NCBI RefSeq assembly: GCF_900095795.1
Contig: NZ_LT608328.1
Span: 3,403,001 to 3,467,000 of the forward strand
Reading direction: 5' to 3'
Source of the DNA: Petrimonas mucosa
GTDB taxonomy: Bacteria; Bacteroidota; Bacteroidia; Bacteroidales; Dysgonomonadaceae
DNA: 64,000 nt
Shown here: positions 35,374-43,866 of the stretch, one piece after another
How positions within the stretch are numbered: the first letter of the stretch is position 1
Layout: every line of letters starts with the position of its first letter
The notes under the pieces: model-generated
Databases searched by the model: none
Told to the model about the DNA's origin: nothing
The model's input: the letters and a program-made list of their open reading frames with translations, nothing else
Program-made: the position numbers and the translations under genes

Positions 35374-36714
35374 ATGATTTTACCACACATTATTGAACAG
35401 ATCATGGTTACCGCCTTTTATACGAAAGGGGTGATCGGGTTAAACAGGCTGGATGAGGATGACCTCGAACAGATCCCCATCCTCAGGCAGGTTGTCTGCC
35501 TCTGCCATTTTATCAGGGAGGAGAACGGTACCTTGAAGCTGACAAACACGGGTAACCTGCCGCTGAAAGTGGTCAGGGAGATGTATCTGACGGGTGTCCG
35601 CGACTGGTACTACACGAAGTATCCCGAAAAGAGAATCAAGGAGACCGACGCGCGGTTTGTGATGATTGCACGCGACCTGGCAACGGTGTCGGGGATCATC
35701 CGAAAACGGAATAATGCGCTTTTATTGACAAGGAAGGGGGAGAAGCTGCTCGCAGACCGGCAGTTGCTGCTGGAGACGCTGATCCGCGACTTCGTGCACC
35801 TGTTCGACCTGAGCCGATATGATGGCTATGAGTTTACACCGGGATTGGGATTTCGGGATGCCGGCCTTTCGCTCCTGGTGTTCGACAGGGTGCGCAGGCA
35901 GATGCCCGGGGAATCGCCCTCGGACATGGATTACGCGAAGGGGTATTTCGACATGCGCCCCGATGCCTATGAGGGCATGCGGAGCATCGACTGTTACCTG
36001 TTCAGGACGTACCGGAACTTCATGGAGCTGTTTGGCCTGGTAACCACCGACCAGAAATGGAACAGGGAGGAGAATCGGATGGTCATGACAATCCAACCGA
36101 CCCCGCTCTTCGACAGGATGATTTCCATCAGGGACGACTATGACCGGATTGGTGTGAGGATGAGCCCCGAGCTGAAGATCTGCAGGTTGAAGATCACCTT
36201 GAGAGGTACCAATCCCCCGGTGTGGAGACGCATACAGGTGCCTTCATCCATGCTGCTGAGCGATCTGCATTACCTGATCCAGTACATCATGGGATGGGAG
36301 GACGCGCACCTGCATGAGTTTGAAAAAGAGGAGGTTTGCTACACCGATGAGGTGAACGAGGAGCTGCCTTCGGTGCAATATGGTGGCATAAGGATTGCGG
36401 ACCTGCTGAAAGAGATCGGCGACAAGATGATCTACCGGTACGACTTCGGTGATAACTGGCAGCATGACATCGAACTGGAAGAAATGACGATCCCGCAGGT
36501 GGGGCGTGAATATAGGGTCTGCACGGAGGGAGCGCGAAGATGTCCCCCGGAGGATTGTGGCGGTGTACACGGATATCAGCAGATGCTGCAGATACTGAAC
36601 GACCCGGATGATCCGGAACGGGAGGAGTATCTCTATTGGCTGGGTGGTCCTTATGACCCGGATGAGTGGAAATCTTCCTTGTTAAACCTCAGCTTGCATG
36701 TTTCTGCCGATTGA
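35374..36714 (+). CDS. pRiA4b ORF-3-like protein with an unassigned N-terminal region
   Basis: The 446-aa protein has a C-terminal pRiA4b ORF-3-like domain from about residue 265: LKITLRGTNPPVWRRIQVPS, HYLIQYIMGWEDAHLHEFE, MIYRYDFGDNWQHDIELEE and GARRCPPEDCGGVHGYQQML. This domain occurs in plasmid- and transposon-borne proteins; its function is unknown. The first 260 residues (such as NTGNLPLKVVREMYLTGV and LLTRKGEKLLADRQLLLETL) look like an all-helical, winged-helix-like region I cannot assign. It stands alone between AbiE remnants and a truncated IS3, a typical accessory-gene setting. A TATCTTTG about 35 bases before the start may be its -7 box. Confidence 0.8.
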   Translation: MILPHIIEQIMVTAFYTKGVIGLNRLDEDDLEQIPILRQVVCLCHFIREENGTLKLTNTGNLPLKVVREMYLTGVRDWYYTKYPEKRIKETDARFVMIARDLATVSGIIRKRNNALLLTRKGEKLLADRQLLLETLIRDFVHLFDLSRYDGYEFTPGLGFRDAGLSLLVFDRVRRQMPGESPSDMDYAKGYFDMRPDAYEGMRSIDCYLFRTYRNFMELFGLVTTDQKWNREENRMVMTIQPTPLFDRMISIRDDYDRIGVRMSPELKICRLKITLRGTNPPVWRRIQVPSSMLLSDLHYLIQYIMGWEDAHLHEFEKEEVCYTDEVNEELPSVQYGGIRIADLLKEIGDKMIYRYDFGDNWQHDIELEEMTIPQVGREYRVCTEGARRCPPEDCGGVHGYQQMLQILNDPDDPEREEYLYWLGGPYDPDEWKSSLLNLSLHVSAD

Positions 36715-36867
36715 AGTTTATCTGCCGGCACATGCAAAAATAAAAGAATCATGCGTCGTCAGGATATGCTGGATAGTATGCGCCCGCCTATATAACAGCA
36801 GCACCGTTTACGTTTCCAAAATTTTCAAGATCGATTACCGATTCTCCTGTTTTTTCGAATATACCAA

Positions 36868-37189
36868 TCATTTTAATGGTCCATCTATGGGATTGTTACG
36901 AAAGTGATGATTGTTATTGGTTGAAATGGCGATGTCTTGGATAGTATCTGAACTTACAGAACTTGATATTTCTAAATTTGTCTCTTCAATGATTATGCTA
37001 TTTATGGATGAGCTACAAATCAAATCAAAATGAAGTCCCTTTAGCTCAAAGTCAATATTCACTAACCGACAAGGGCATCATCCGTTTTAAAACCAATATT
37101 TTCGTGCGGAAATTGATTTACAAACTCATCAAACATCTTACTCTCCCACGCGATATATCTTTCATTCAAATAATATACATCATTAGGCA
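36868..37189 (-). pseudogene. Decayed gene of unknown function fused to the IS3 fragment
   Basis: On the minus strand one frame reads VPNDVYYLNERYIAWESKMF, then FVNQFPHENIGFKTDDAL, and stops. A shifted frame continues with NIDFELKGLHFDLICSSS and on to 36868. The pieces look like one coding sequence with a frameshift. It is joined directly to the broken end of the IS3 orfB. I do not recognise the family. The 36715-36867 stretch holds nothing else I can support. Confidence 0.45.
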
Positions 37190-37440
37190 CGACTTCCACA
37201 AAGGTACAAACGCTGCACACGCTTGGGGTTCACCTTGTAACCCAGGCCACGCAAGTGCTGCGTCATCCGGGGAACACCGTAAAACGGGGTGGACGTATAT
37301 TGCTTGTCGATCTGCTTCATCAGTTCTTCATTGTAGGAACCATCTTTCAGGGGAGAATAGTAGAAGCTGCTGCGGGGAACATCCAACAAATCGCACTGCA
37401 GTGAAACACTTATAGAATGCGTCTTGTCGATTTTTGCCAT
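37183..37440 (-). pseudogene. IS3 orfB fragment
   Basis: The 85 residues cover the HTH_21-type N-terminal region of an IS3 transposase: SVSLQCDLLDVPRSSFYYSP and YTSTPFYGVPRMTQHLRGLG ending VNPKRVQRLYL. The DDE integrase core that normally follows is missing; the frame then runs into unrelated sequence and stops. It is not functional alone. Confidence 0.85.
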
Positions 37441-37454
37441 CCGCTCTTTTTTAC

Positions 37455-37730
37455 CTATTTCCCCAATACTTTTTTTAAGAAGTCAACCTCCAGTTGAAGT
37501 TGCCCCACTTTCTTGAAAAGGGCATCTTTCTCCTTGTCATCCTCCGTTTTGGTGGTGCCACGTTCGAAAACGGCATCCGCATTCGATAAAAACTGGCTCT
37601 TCCACGTGGAGATCTGGCTCGGGTGCAAACCATACTTGCGACCGATCTGCTGGACAGTCTCCCTTTCCTGTAAGACTTCTAAAACGATCTTCGTTTTAAA
37701 GCCGGCACTGTAACTTTTTCTTTTCTTCAT
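37455..37730 (-). CDS. IS3 family orfA (HTH protein)
   Basis: The 91-aa protein KKRKSYSAGFKTKIVLEVLQ, then QQIGRKYGLHPSQISTWKSQ, is a standard HTH_Tnp_1/IS3 OrfA with a leucine-zipper-like C-terminus (LFKKVGQLQLEVDFLKKVLG). It is complete, but its orfB partner is truncated, so it can at most act as an inhibitor of related elements. Confidence 0.9.
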   Translation of the reverse strand: MKKRKSYSAGFKTKIVLEVLQERETVQQIGRKYGLHPSQISTWKSQFLSNADAVFERGTTKTEDDKEKDALFKKVGQLQLEVDFLKKVLGK

Positions 37731-37799
37731 CTCAACAACAAATTTAATACTTTTTTTAATGATACTTGTTGTCTAAGATTTGGGGGGAATTATATAATC

Positions 37800-37829
37800 T
37801 TGTTGTTTGCATAAAATGTATTAATTTTG
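37800..37829 (+). promoter_or_regulatory. Promoter of the second export module
   Basis: TTG (37800-37802), 19 bases, then TAATTTTG (37822-37829), a full match to the Bacteroidota promoter. It predicts transcription starting near 37836, which places the true wza start at ATG 37857 rather than an upstream in-frame TTG-type start at 37833. Confidence 0.75.
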
Positions 37830-37856
37830 TAGTTGACTATCAAAGAACTCAGTTTC

Positions 37857-38654
37857 ATGAACAAATTGTTTTATTTAATTTCATCTATAATAATAATTTT
37901 AGGTGTAATTTCCTGTAATAGTGCCAAGAATGTGGCATATATACAGGGTGCCGGTGAAAATGATATGGCGGGCTATGTGCAGACCGGCCCTATGTATGAT
38001 GCACGCATTTTGCCTAAGGATCTGCTGACGATTACAGTGTCGGCAACCGATCCGGAGGCCGTGAAACCTTTTAACCTTACTGTGCCTAGTTTGACTACCG
38101 GTTCAAGTACCTACTCTCAACCTGCGCTGCAGAAATATCTGGTGGATAATAACGGACAGATAAATTTCCCGGTATTGGGTATGGTTACTCTTAGCGGATT
38201 GACTAAAAGGGAAGCGGAGACGAAGATTACGGGACTGCTTCAAAAGTATCTGAAGGAGCCTCCGGTGGTGACTGTGAGTTTTGTGAATTACAAGATCTCG
38301 GTACTGGGTGAGGTGGCTCGTCCGAACACTTTTACTATTGTGAATGAGAAGGTTAACATCTTCGAAGCATTGGCCATGGCGGGTGATATGACTATCTATG
38401 GTAAGCGTGATAACGTTAAGGTTATCAGGGAGGATGCTGATGGCAACCAGAGTGTGATTGTGCTGAACCTGAATGATCCTTCTATTATTCACTCTCCCTA
38501 CTATTTTCTGCAGCAGAACGATGTGGTGTATGTGGAGCCTAACAAGACAAAAGCGAAGAGTTCGGAGATTGGAAGTGCTACAAGCCTTTGGATTTCAGGT
38601 ACATCAATATTGATATCGCTGGCGGGACTGCTGGTTAATATCCTGAGAAAATAG
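37857..38654 (+). CDS. Wza-like outer-membrane polysaccharide export lipoprotein
   Basis: The 265-aa protein begins with a lipoprotein signal (MNKLFYLISSIIIILGVIS followed by Cys at about residue 20). It has a Poly_export domain (LPKDLLTITVSATDPEAVKP, LVDNNGQINFPVLGMVTLSG) and an SLBB domain (ISVLGEVARPNTFTIVNEK). A C-terminal hydrophobic helix ends in NILRK. This is the normal Wza layout, much shorter than the protein at 4654. It starts its own transcript (promoter 37800-37829) and is followed 42 bases later by the wzc gene. Confidence 0.93.
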   Translation: MNKLFYLISSIIIILGVISCNSAKNVAYIQGAGENDMAGYVQTGPMYDARILPKDLLTITVSATDPEAVKPFNLTVPSLTTGSSTYSQPALQKYLVDNNGQINFPVLGMVTLSGLTKREAETKITGLLQKYLKEPPVVTVSFVNYKISVLGEVARPNTFTIVNEKVNIFEALAMAGDMTIYGKRDNVKVIREDADGNQSVIVLNLNDPSIIHSPYYFLQQNDVVYVEPNKTKAKSSEIGSATSLWISGTSILISLAGLLVNILRK

Positions 38655-38712
38655 AAAAACTCATTCTTTATTTAATTTACTATTTATTATTCTATAATGA
38701 CTGATTTGTATT

Positions 38713-39950
38713 CAGGGTCAACGCATAAAAAAATCAGAAAAGACAGTGTTATCAACAATTTATCCGTCTGGTTGTTAATAACTTGTGTTGTTTTGAGGCA
38801 ATGTAAATGCGTATCTTTGCCTCAAAAAAGACATGACAAGTCCAGCCACTTCTTTGCACCGGTATTTTGAGTGCATTCCCGACCACCGAATCAACAGGAA
38901 CAAGAAACACCTGCTATCCGACATCATAATCCTGTCGATACTCGCCGTTATTTGTGGGGCGGAATCGTGGGATTCAATTGAACTTTTCGGCAAGACAAAA
39001 CTTTCATTCCTGAAAACGTTCCTCAAACTGCCCAACGGTATCCCCTCACACGATACGATTAACAGGGTGTTTTCCAGTTTACGTCCACGTCTTTTTGAAG
39101 AAGCTTTCATCAAATGGGTTGATTCTTTAAAGGATGAGCATATCACAAAAGAGGTTATCAGCTTGGACGGCAAGTGTATAAAAGGGTCCAAAGACAGCTT
39201 TCATGAAAAGAACCCCATCTACATGGTCAGCGCCTGGGCATCAGAAAACCAATTGGTCCTGGGCCAACTCAAGGTGGATGAGAAAAGCAATGAGATCACG
39301 GCCATCCCGTTATTGCTGGACCTGCTTGACATAGAAGGAAGCATTATTACCATAGATGCCATTGGTACCCAAACGAAGATTGCTGAAAAAATCATAGAAA
39401 ATAAAGCGGATTATATCCTTTCGGTCAAGGGTAACCAGAAAGAGCTTTTGTCCCAGGTGGAGGACAGTTTCAACCGGCATAATCCGGACTCGGTCGATCA
39501 GGTGACGGAAAAAGGGCACGGACGGATTGAAACACGTACCTGTGAAATTATCTCGAACCTGGGTTTCATCGACAACAGGGAACACTGGAAAGGACTCAAG
39601 ACGATTGTCAGGATTACTGCCCACAGGGACACGGGTAAAAAACAGGAGACCGAAACCCGTTTCTACATTAGCAGTGTCATTGACCAAGCAGCAAACTTCA
39701 ACACTTTTATACGTCAGCACTGGGGCATTGAAAACAAACTCCACTGGACATTGGACATGGTTTTTGACGAAGACCGGCAAAGGAAAAGGGCGAAGAACTC
39801 CGCCCAAAACTTTTCCTTCATCAGAAAAATAGCACTCAACCTTCTAAAACAAGACACATCGAAGGGTTCTTTGGTTTCAAAACGTCTCAAGGCCGGGTGG
39901 GATGACAACTTTTTGCTACAGTTGTTGAAAATTTAAATGCGTTGACCCTG
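38713..39950 (+). mobile_element. ISAs1 family insertion sequence, 1238 bp
   Basis: Perfect 14-bp terminal inverted repeats (CAGGGTCAACGCAT and its complement) bound the element. The direct repeat GATTTGTATT is at 38703-38712 and 39951-39960, a 10-bp target duplication normal for ISAs1. Its transposase promoter is readable as TTG (38788-38790), 21 bases, TATCTTTG (38812-38819). Repeats and duplication are without mismatch, so insertion is recent. Confidence 0.96.
38833..39936 (+). CDS. ISAs1 family transposase
   Basis: The 367-aa protein has the H-repeat-associated/ISAs1 layout: an N-terminal FECIPDHRINRNKKHLLSD, the first catalytic acid in VISLDGKCIKGSKDSF, ITIDAIGTQTKIAEKIIE, YILSVKGNQKELLSQVED and a C-terminal FIRQHWGIENKLHWTLDMVF with the catalytic Glu. 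Full length and intact, so the element may be active. It reads in the same direction as wzc. Confidence 0.95.
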   Translation: MTSPATSLHRYFECIPDHRINRNKKHLLSDIIILSILAVICGAESWDSIELFGKTKLSFLKTFLKLPNGIPSHDTINRVFSSLRPRLFEEAFIKWVDSLKDEHITKEVISLDGKCIKGSKDSFHEKNPIYMVSAWASENQLVLGQLKVDEKSNEITAIPLLLDLLDIEGSIITIDAIGTQTKIAEKIIENKADYILSVKGNQKELLSQVEDSFNRHNPDSVDQVTEKGHGRIETRTCEIISNLGFIDNREHWKGLKTIVRITAHRDTGKKQETETRFYISSVIDQAANFNTFIRQHWGIENKLHWTLDMVFDEDRQRKRAKNSAQNFSFIRKIALNLLKQDTSKGSLVSKRLKAGWDDNFLLQLLKI

Positions 39951-42334
39951 GATTTGTATTCCGTATCGGAACAGAATGATTTAGAAAATAGCGAATCGAT
40001 CTCCCTACTGGAGATAGTTTTGAGATTTGCACGCTACTGGAAATGGTTTGTGCTGGGTATCGTACTTGCGCTTGCCGGAGTATCTTTGTATCTGAGATAT
40101 ACTACTCCTGTATATAATATTTCGTCAAGTATAGTTCTAAAGGAGGCGAGGGATCAGCGTATGGAGCCATCGATAAGTGGGATGGATGGTATTCAGCTGG
40201 GTGGACTTGGTGCTGTAACTAATCTGGAGAATGAGATTTATATCCTGCAGAGCCGGTCGATCATAAGAAATGTAATTAATCGTCTTAATCTGCATACCTC
40301 TTATGTTGTGAGTGGAAGGATTAAGAGTAACGACCTGTATAAACGGAGTCCGGTGATTGTGAGTATGGATCAGGGGAACCTGGATAAACTGACTCAGAAT
40401 ATCTCTTTCAATATGACTACAAATGAGAGTGATGGTACGATTACTATCTCGGGTCTTGAGAATGAGAAAGAGGTTGATACTGTGTTTACTACGTTACCGG
40501 CTATAATTGATACTCCTCAGGGTCATATCAGCTTTACAAAAAGACCTGATACCGAACTGGGGCATTATGAGATGAATGTGGTTATAATGCATCCTAATGA
40601 GGTGATCGGCCATTATAGAAAAAGGTTGTCTGTTCAGCAGGCATCGAAACAGGCTTCTGTGCTGAATCTGTCTATTAACACTCCCTATCCTGAAAAAGGT
40701 AAGGATTTCCTTAATATGCTGGTGGAGGTGTATAACAACGAAACCATTGAGGATAACAAGATGGAGGCATTTAATACTCAGGCTTTTATAAATGAGCGTA
40801 TTGCTATTATTGACAGAGAGCTGAGTGATGCTGAAAGGAGTGTGGAGGATTATAAACAGCAGGAGGGTTTGAGTGATTTGCAGATCGACCTTCAGCGTAA
40901 TATGCAGATGGGTAGTCAGTATGAGCAGCAGCTTGTGCAGGTGGAGACTCAGCTGAATATTGTAAACTCGCTGAGTGAGTATGTGAGAAATCCTAATAAT
41001 GCGAATAAGACTATTCCTGCTAATGTGGGTATTGAAGATCCTAATCTTGCTGCTACTATTAGTGAGTATAACAGACTGGTTCTGGAGCGTGAGCGTCTGT
41101 CGCAGAGCATGACGGCTGACAACCCTGCAATGATAAGGCTTGAGGAGCAGATTGCGGGGCTGAGGGAGAATATTAACTCTTCCATCAGCAGTGTGCAGCA
41201 GGGGTTGAATATTCAGCGCCGTGATGCACGTAACCAGGCTAATATATATGGTAGACGTATTGGTGTGATGCCAACTCAGGAGAGGGAGTTTATGGAGCTT
41301 TCACGTGAACAGCAGATCAAGGCAAGTCTGTTTTTGATGCTGTTGCAGAAGCGTGAGGAGAATGCTCTTGAACTGGCTGCTACGGCTAATAGTGCAAAAG
41401 TGCTGGATGAAGCTCTTACCGAAGGTCAGGTGTCTCCACGAAAGATGATTCTGCTGCTTGCTGCATTGATGCTTGGTGTGCTGATCCCTGCAGGTATTAT
41501 CTATCTGAACGAGCTGCTGCAGTATAAGGTTCGTACAAGATCTGATGTGGACAGACTCAGCAAGGTTCCTGTACTTGGCGAAATACCTAAACATAAAGAG
41601 GAGAAGAATGTTGTGGTGGATGAGCAGGGGAATGACTCAATTGACGAAGCTTTCAGAATGGCTCGCACCAATTTGCTGCTAACTTTGGGAACTGACAACA
41701 AAGTGGTTACAATCACTTCTACAGTTTCCGGTGAGGGTAAAACATTTGTTGCTATAAATATGGCATTGAGTACAGCATTCCTGAATAAGAAGGTGCTGCT
41801 GATAGGTCTCGATTTGAGAATTCCACGATTAAGGGAGTATTTGAAGCTGGAGACTAAGAATGGTATGACAAACTATCTGTCGGGCTTTGAGAAGAATATC
41901 GATAATCTGATTGTTCAATCGAGACTGCATCCTAACCTGTTTGTTATTACTGCGGGACCTGTTCCGCCTAACCCTGCTGAGCTTCTTTCGCGTCCTTCTC
42001 TGGACAAAGCGATCGGCAGCTTAAGGGAGGAGTTTGATTATATATTTATCGACTCATCTCCTTCGGCTCTGGTGACTGATACTCTGGTGATGAACAGGGT
42101 GACTGATGCTACCCTATATGTATGCAGGATGGATTTCTCAAGCAAGGGAAATATCAGGTTTGCAAACAATCTGATGCAGCAGAACAAGCTAAACAATATG
42201 TTGCTGGTGATTAATGATGTGGCTGACTTCCACCGTGGGTATGGTTATGGCTACGGGTATGGATTTGGTTATGGTTACGGCGACAAGAAAAAGAGTAAAA
42301 GAAGAAAGAAAAGCTAAAGGTTGAATATATTTTT

Positions 42335-42378
42335 AAAAGGTTGGTTCTCGTTTCCTAACGTCTGAACCAACCTTTTTT
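42335..42378. terminator. Strong bidirectional terminator between wzc and the HAD gene
   Basis: A 13-bp perfect stem, AAAAGGTTGGTTC (42335-42347) with GAACCAACCTTTT (42364-42376), has a 16-base loop, Ts after it on the plus strand and a T-run on the minus strand. It overlaps the last codons of the convergent HAD gene. Confidence 0.85.
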
Positions 42379-42780
42379 CTTTCTCTGTGGCATGGCTGAA
42401 TGATTGATCATAAGCGAAAGTGGGTTGTCGTGACCATCAACCATGGCCTGTACAACATTATATATAACTCCCCAGTCGGGCAGTCCTCCCAGGTTTCGGT
42501 CATCAATAAAAAGATCAGCCTTGAGCTTGCGTGAGAAGTCCTGCTTCTCGATAGTCTCACCCCGATAGTTCTCGTTCTCAGCATAGAAATATAATCCTTG
42601 AGATGCACAGTATTCAACCGCCTCCTTTAGCAGATCGCCCCTGCGTACAGTCCACAATATCAGCCTGTGTCCATCTTTCTGAAGATGAAGTAAGGTCTCT
42701 ATAGCAAAAGGTATTGGCTTACCAATGGCCGGGTATTCATGTTCCACAATAGTACCATCGAAGTCTACGGCTATAATCAT
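42355..42780 (-). CDS. HAD-superfamily hydrolase
   Basis: The start is placed at ATG 42778-42780, directly before IIAVDFDGTIVEHEYP, giving 141 aa; an upstream in-frame Met adds 18 unlikely residues. HAD motif I (DFDGT) is at residues 5-9, motif II/III-like WTVRRGDLLKEAVEYC follows, and ADLFIDDRNLGG carries the motif IV Asp pair. It resembles small Bacteroidales phosphatases of the BT0820 type, whose natural substrate is unclear. The C-terminus is basic (RKKKGWFRR). It ends inside the terminator shared with wzc, and a minus-strand TATATTTG at 42809-42816 is a likely -7 box. Confidence 0.88.
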   Translation of the reverse strand: MIIAVDFDGTIVEHEYPAIGKPIPFAIETLLHLQKDGHRLILWTVRRGDLLKEAVEYCASQGLYFYAENENYRGETIEKQDFSRKLKADLFIDDRNLGGLPDWGVIYNVVQAMVDGHDNPLSLMINHSAMPQRKKKGWFRR

Positions 42781-42808
42781 AATCAGTTTTCCGTTTTTGT
42801 AATTCGGA

Positions 42809-42816
42809 CAAATATA
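42809..42816 (-). promoter_or_regulatory. -7 box for the HAD gene
   Basis: On the minus strand this reads TATATTTG, 28 bases before the chosen ATG and inside the upstream extension of the frame, which supports the later start. No -33 TTG is seen at the normal distance. Confidence 0.45.
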
Positions 42817-42849
42817 CGAAATAAATAATACCATGAGAGATTATGAGAG

Positions 42850-43865
42850 ATTATATTGAAAAATGATTATCCGCAATAGTTCCTATTGTAAATTCTTGAT
42901 TTGAAATCAGGCGCACACGATACGGCGGCTATCAACAGCCTGTCAAACTGGTTCTCGCCGAAGTAACACCTGTTGAACTTGTAACAGAACTGATTGAGGT
43001 AGTACTGTAAATACTCGGGTTTTACCTTGTAATACACGCCCAGGAGCTGTCGTTTGGCATTGCTGATCGCGGTGTGTACCCAAGGCAGCACGTTAGGCAA
43101 TTCCTCGTGTGGAACAACGGATGCCGTGTGTGAATGGACATGTTCTTTCAATTTAGTGTAAGAAGTTGAATCATCGGTGGTCAGATCCGCCGTGCTTTCG
43201 ACATGCTCTTTGACATTCTTTGTAATTGTATCGGCTTTCAAGTCGTTGATGACTTTCATCTTCAGGTATCTGGCCTTCTTGGGTTTTTTACCCGGTTTGG
43301 GTTTTCAACCGTTTTGCTTTCAGCCATCACCAGGACCTTGGTCTTTTTTTGGCTTCCACGGCCGCGTTTCAACGGTTTCTCCTTCTCTTCAACGGATATC
43401 TCGGTGGAAAAGAAGGCGTCGTCCAGCTCGATGGCGCCCTCGAGCGTGTACTTGTCGTCACGCTTGCCCATCACGTCACGCAGTTTATTGACCATTTCCC
43501 ATATGGGCTGGTAACGCTTGTGCCCCAGCTGTCGCTGTATCTCGGCGGCGGAAAAGGAGCCCTTGGTAGCCGTGAGCAGGTGCATGGCCACGAACCAGTA
43601 ACGGTATGGCAGGTTGGAATGCTGCATGACCGTGCCCGAACGCAGCGTCTGGCGCGCTTGGCAACGCTTGCATTCGTAAGCCTGCTTGTTTTCCAGCCAA
43701 TAATGCTCCTTACAATTACAACGACGGCAGGTAACTCCCATTTGGTCTCTTTGTTGTTTGAATTTTTCCCGACAGGTTTCCTCATCGGGGTAATTTATAG
43801 CAAAATCCAGGATATTCATAGCTTGAAATATTACATGTGTTCAGAATGTAAATATAATGAATATC
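42850..43865 (-). mobile_element. IS1595 family element (borders approximate)
   Basis: A frameshifted IS1595/ISXO2-type transposase fills the region. The outer sequences contain TCCGCAATAGTTCC near 42868 and a partly matching inverted segment near 43905. I could not fix inverted repeats or a target duplication, so the right border may lie up to about 43920, inside the frame of the next gene. Confidence 0.7.
42867..43819 (-). pseudogene. IS1595 transposase with one frameshift
   Basis: The first part (43262-43819, 185 codons) has a zinc-binding segment MGVTCRRCNCKEHYWLENKQ with a second Cys pair (YECKRCQ), then GAIELDDAFFSTE with the catalytic Asp. The second part (42867-43259) has DLTTDDSTSYTKLKEHVHSH and LPWVHTAISNAKRQLLGVYY with the later acids. 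A one-base loss in an A-run near 43300 separates them: adding one A joins the frames through KPKPGKKPKKARYLKMK. The copy is probably inactive, though ribosomal slippage at the A-run cannot be ruled out. Confidence 0.85.
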
Positions 43866-43866
43866 T

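Larger units (their letters stand above)
37183..37789 (-). mobile_element. Truncated IS3-family element
   Basis: It contains a complete orfA (37455-37730) and only the first 85 codons of orfB (37183-37440), on the minus strand. The left-end repeat lies near 37770-37789. The other end, including the integrase core, has been deleted at about 37190. Confidence 0.8.
38697..42317 (+). pseudogene. wzc: Wzc-type tyrosine autokinase gene split by ISAs1 at codon 6
   Basis: ATG 38697 starts MTDLY, then the ISAs1 element interrupts. Removing 38713-39950 and one 10-bp duplication gives a continuous 790-aa frame (MTDLYSVSEQND...). The protein has an N-terminal Wzz domain with a membrane helix near residues 30-50, a coiled-coil periplasmic region and a second helix near 500. 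The BY-kinase domain has Walker A SGEGKTFVAINMA, Walker A' VLLIGLDLRIP and Walker B FDYIFIDSSPS. The C-terminal tail is a Tyr/Gly cluster, the autophosphorylation site. A TTG at 39942, inside the element end, gives an in-frame start, so a near-full-length protein may still be made. It would control export with the Wza upstream. Confidence 0.9.

Noticed and set aside
42235-42300. Tandem repeats that might be a CRISPR or minisatellite
   Set aside because: They encode the Tyr-Gly tail of Wzc in frame; unit size and context do not fit CRISPR.
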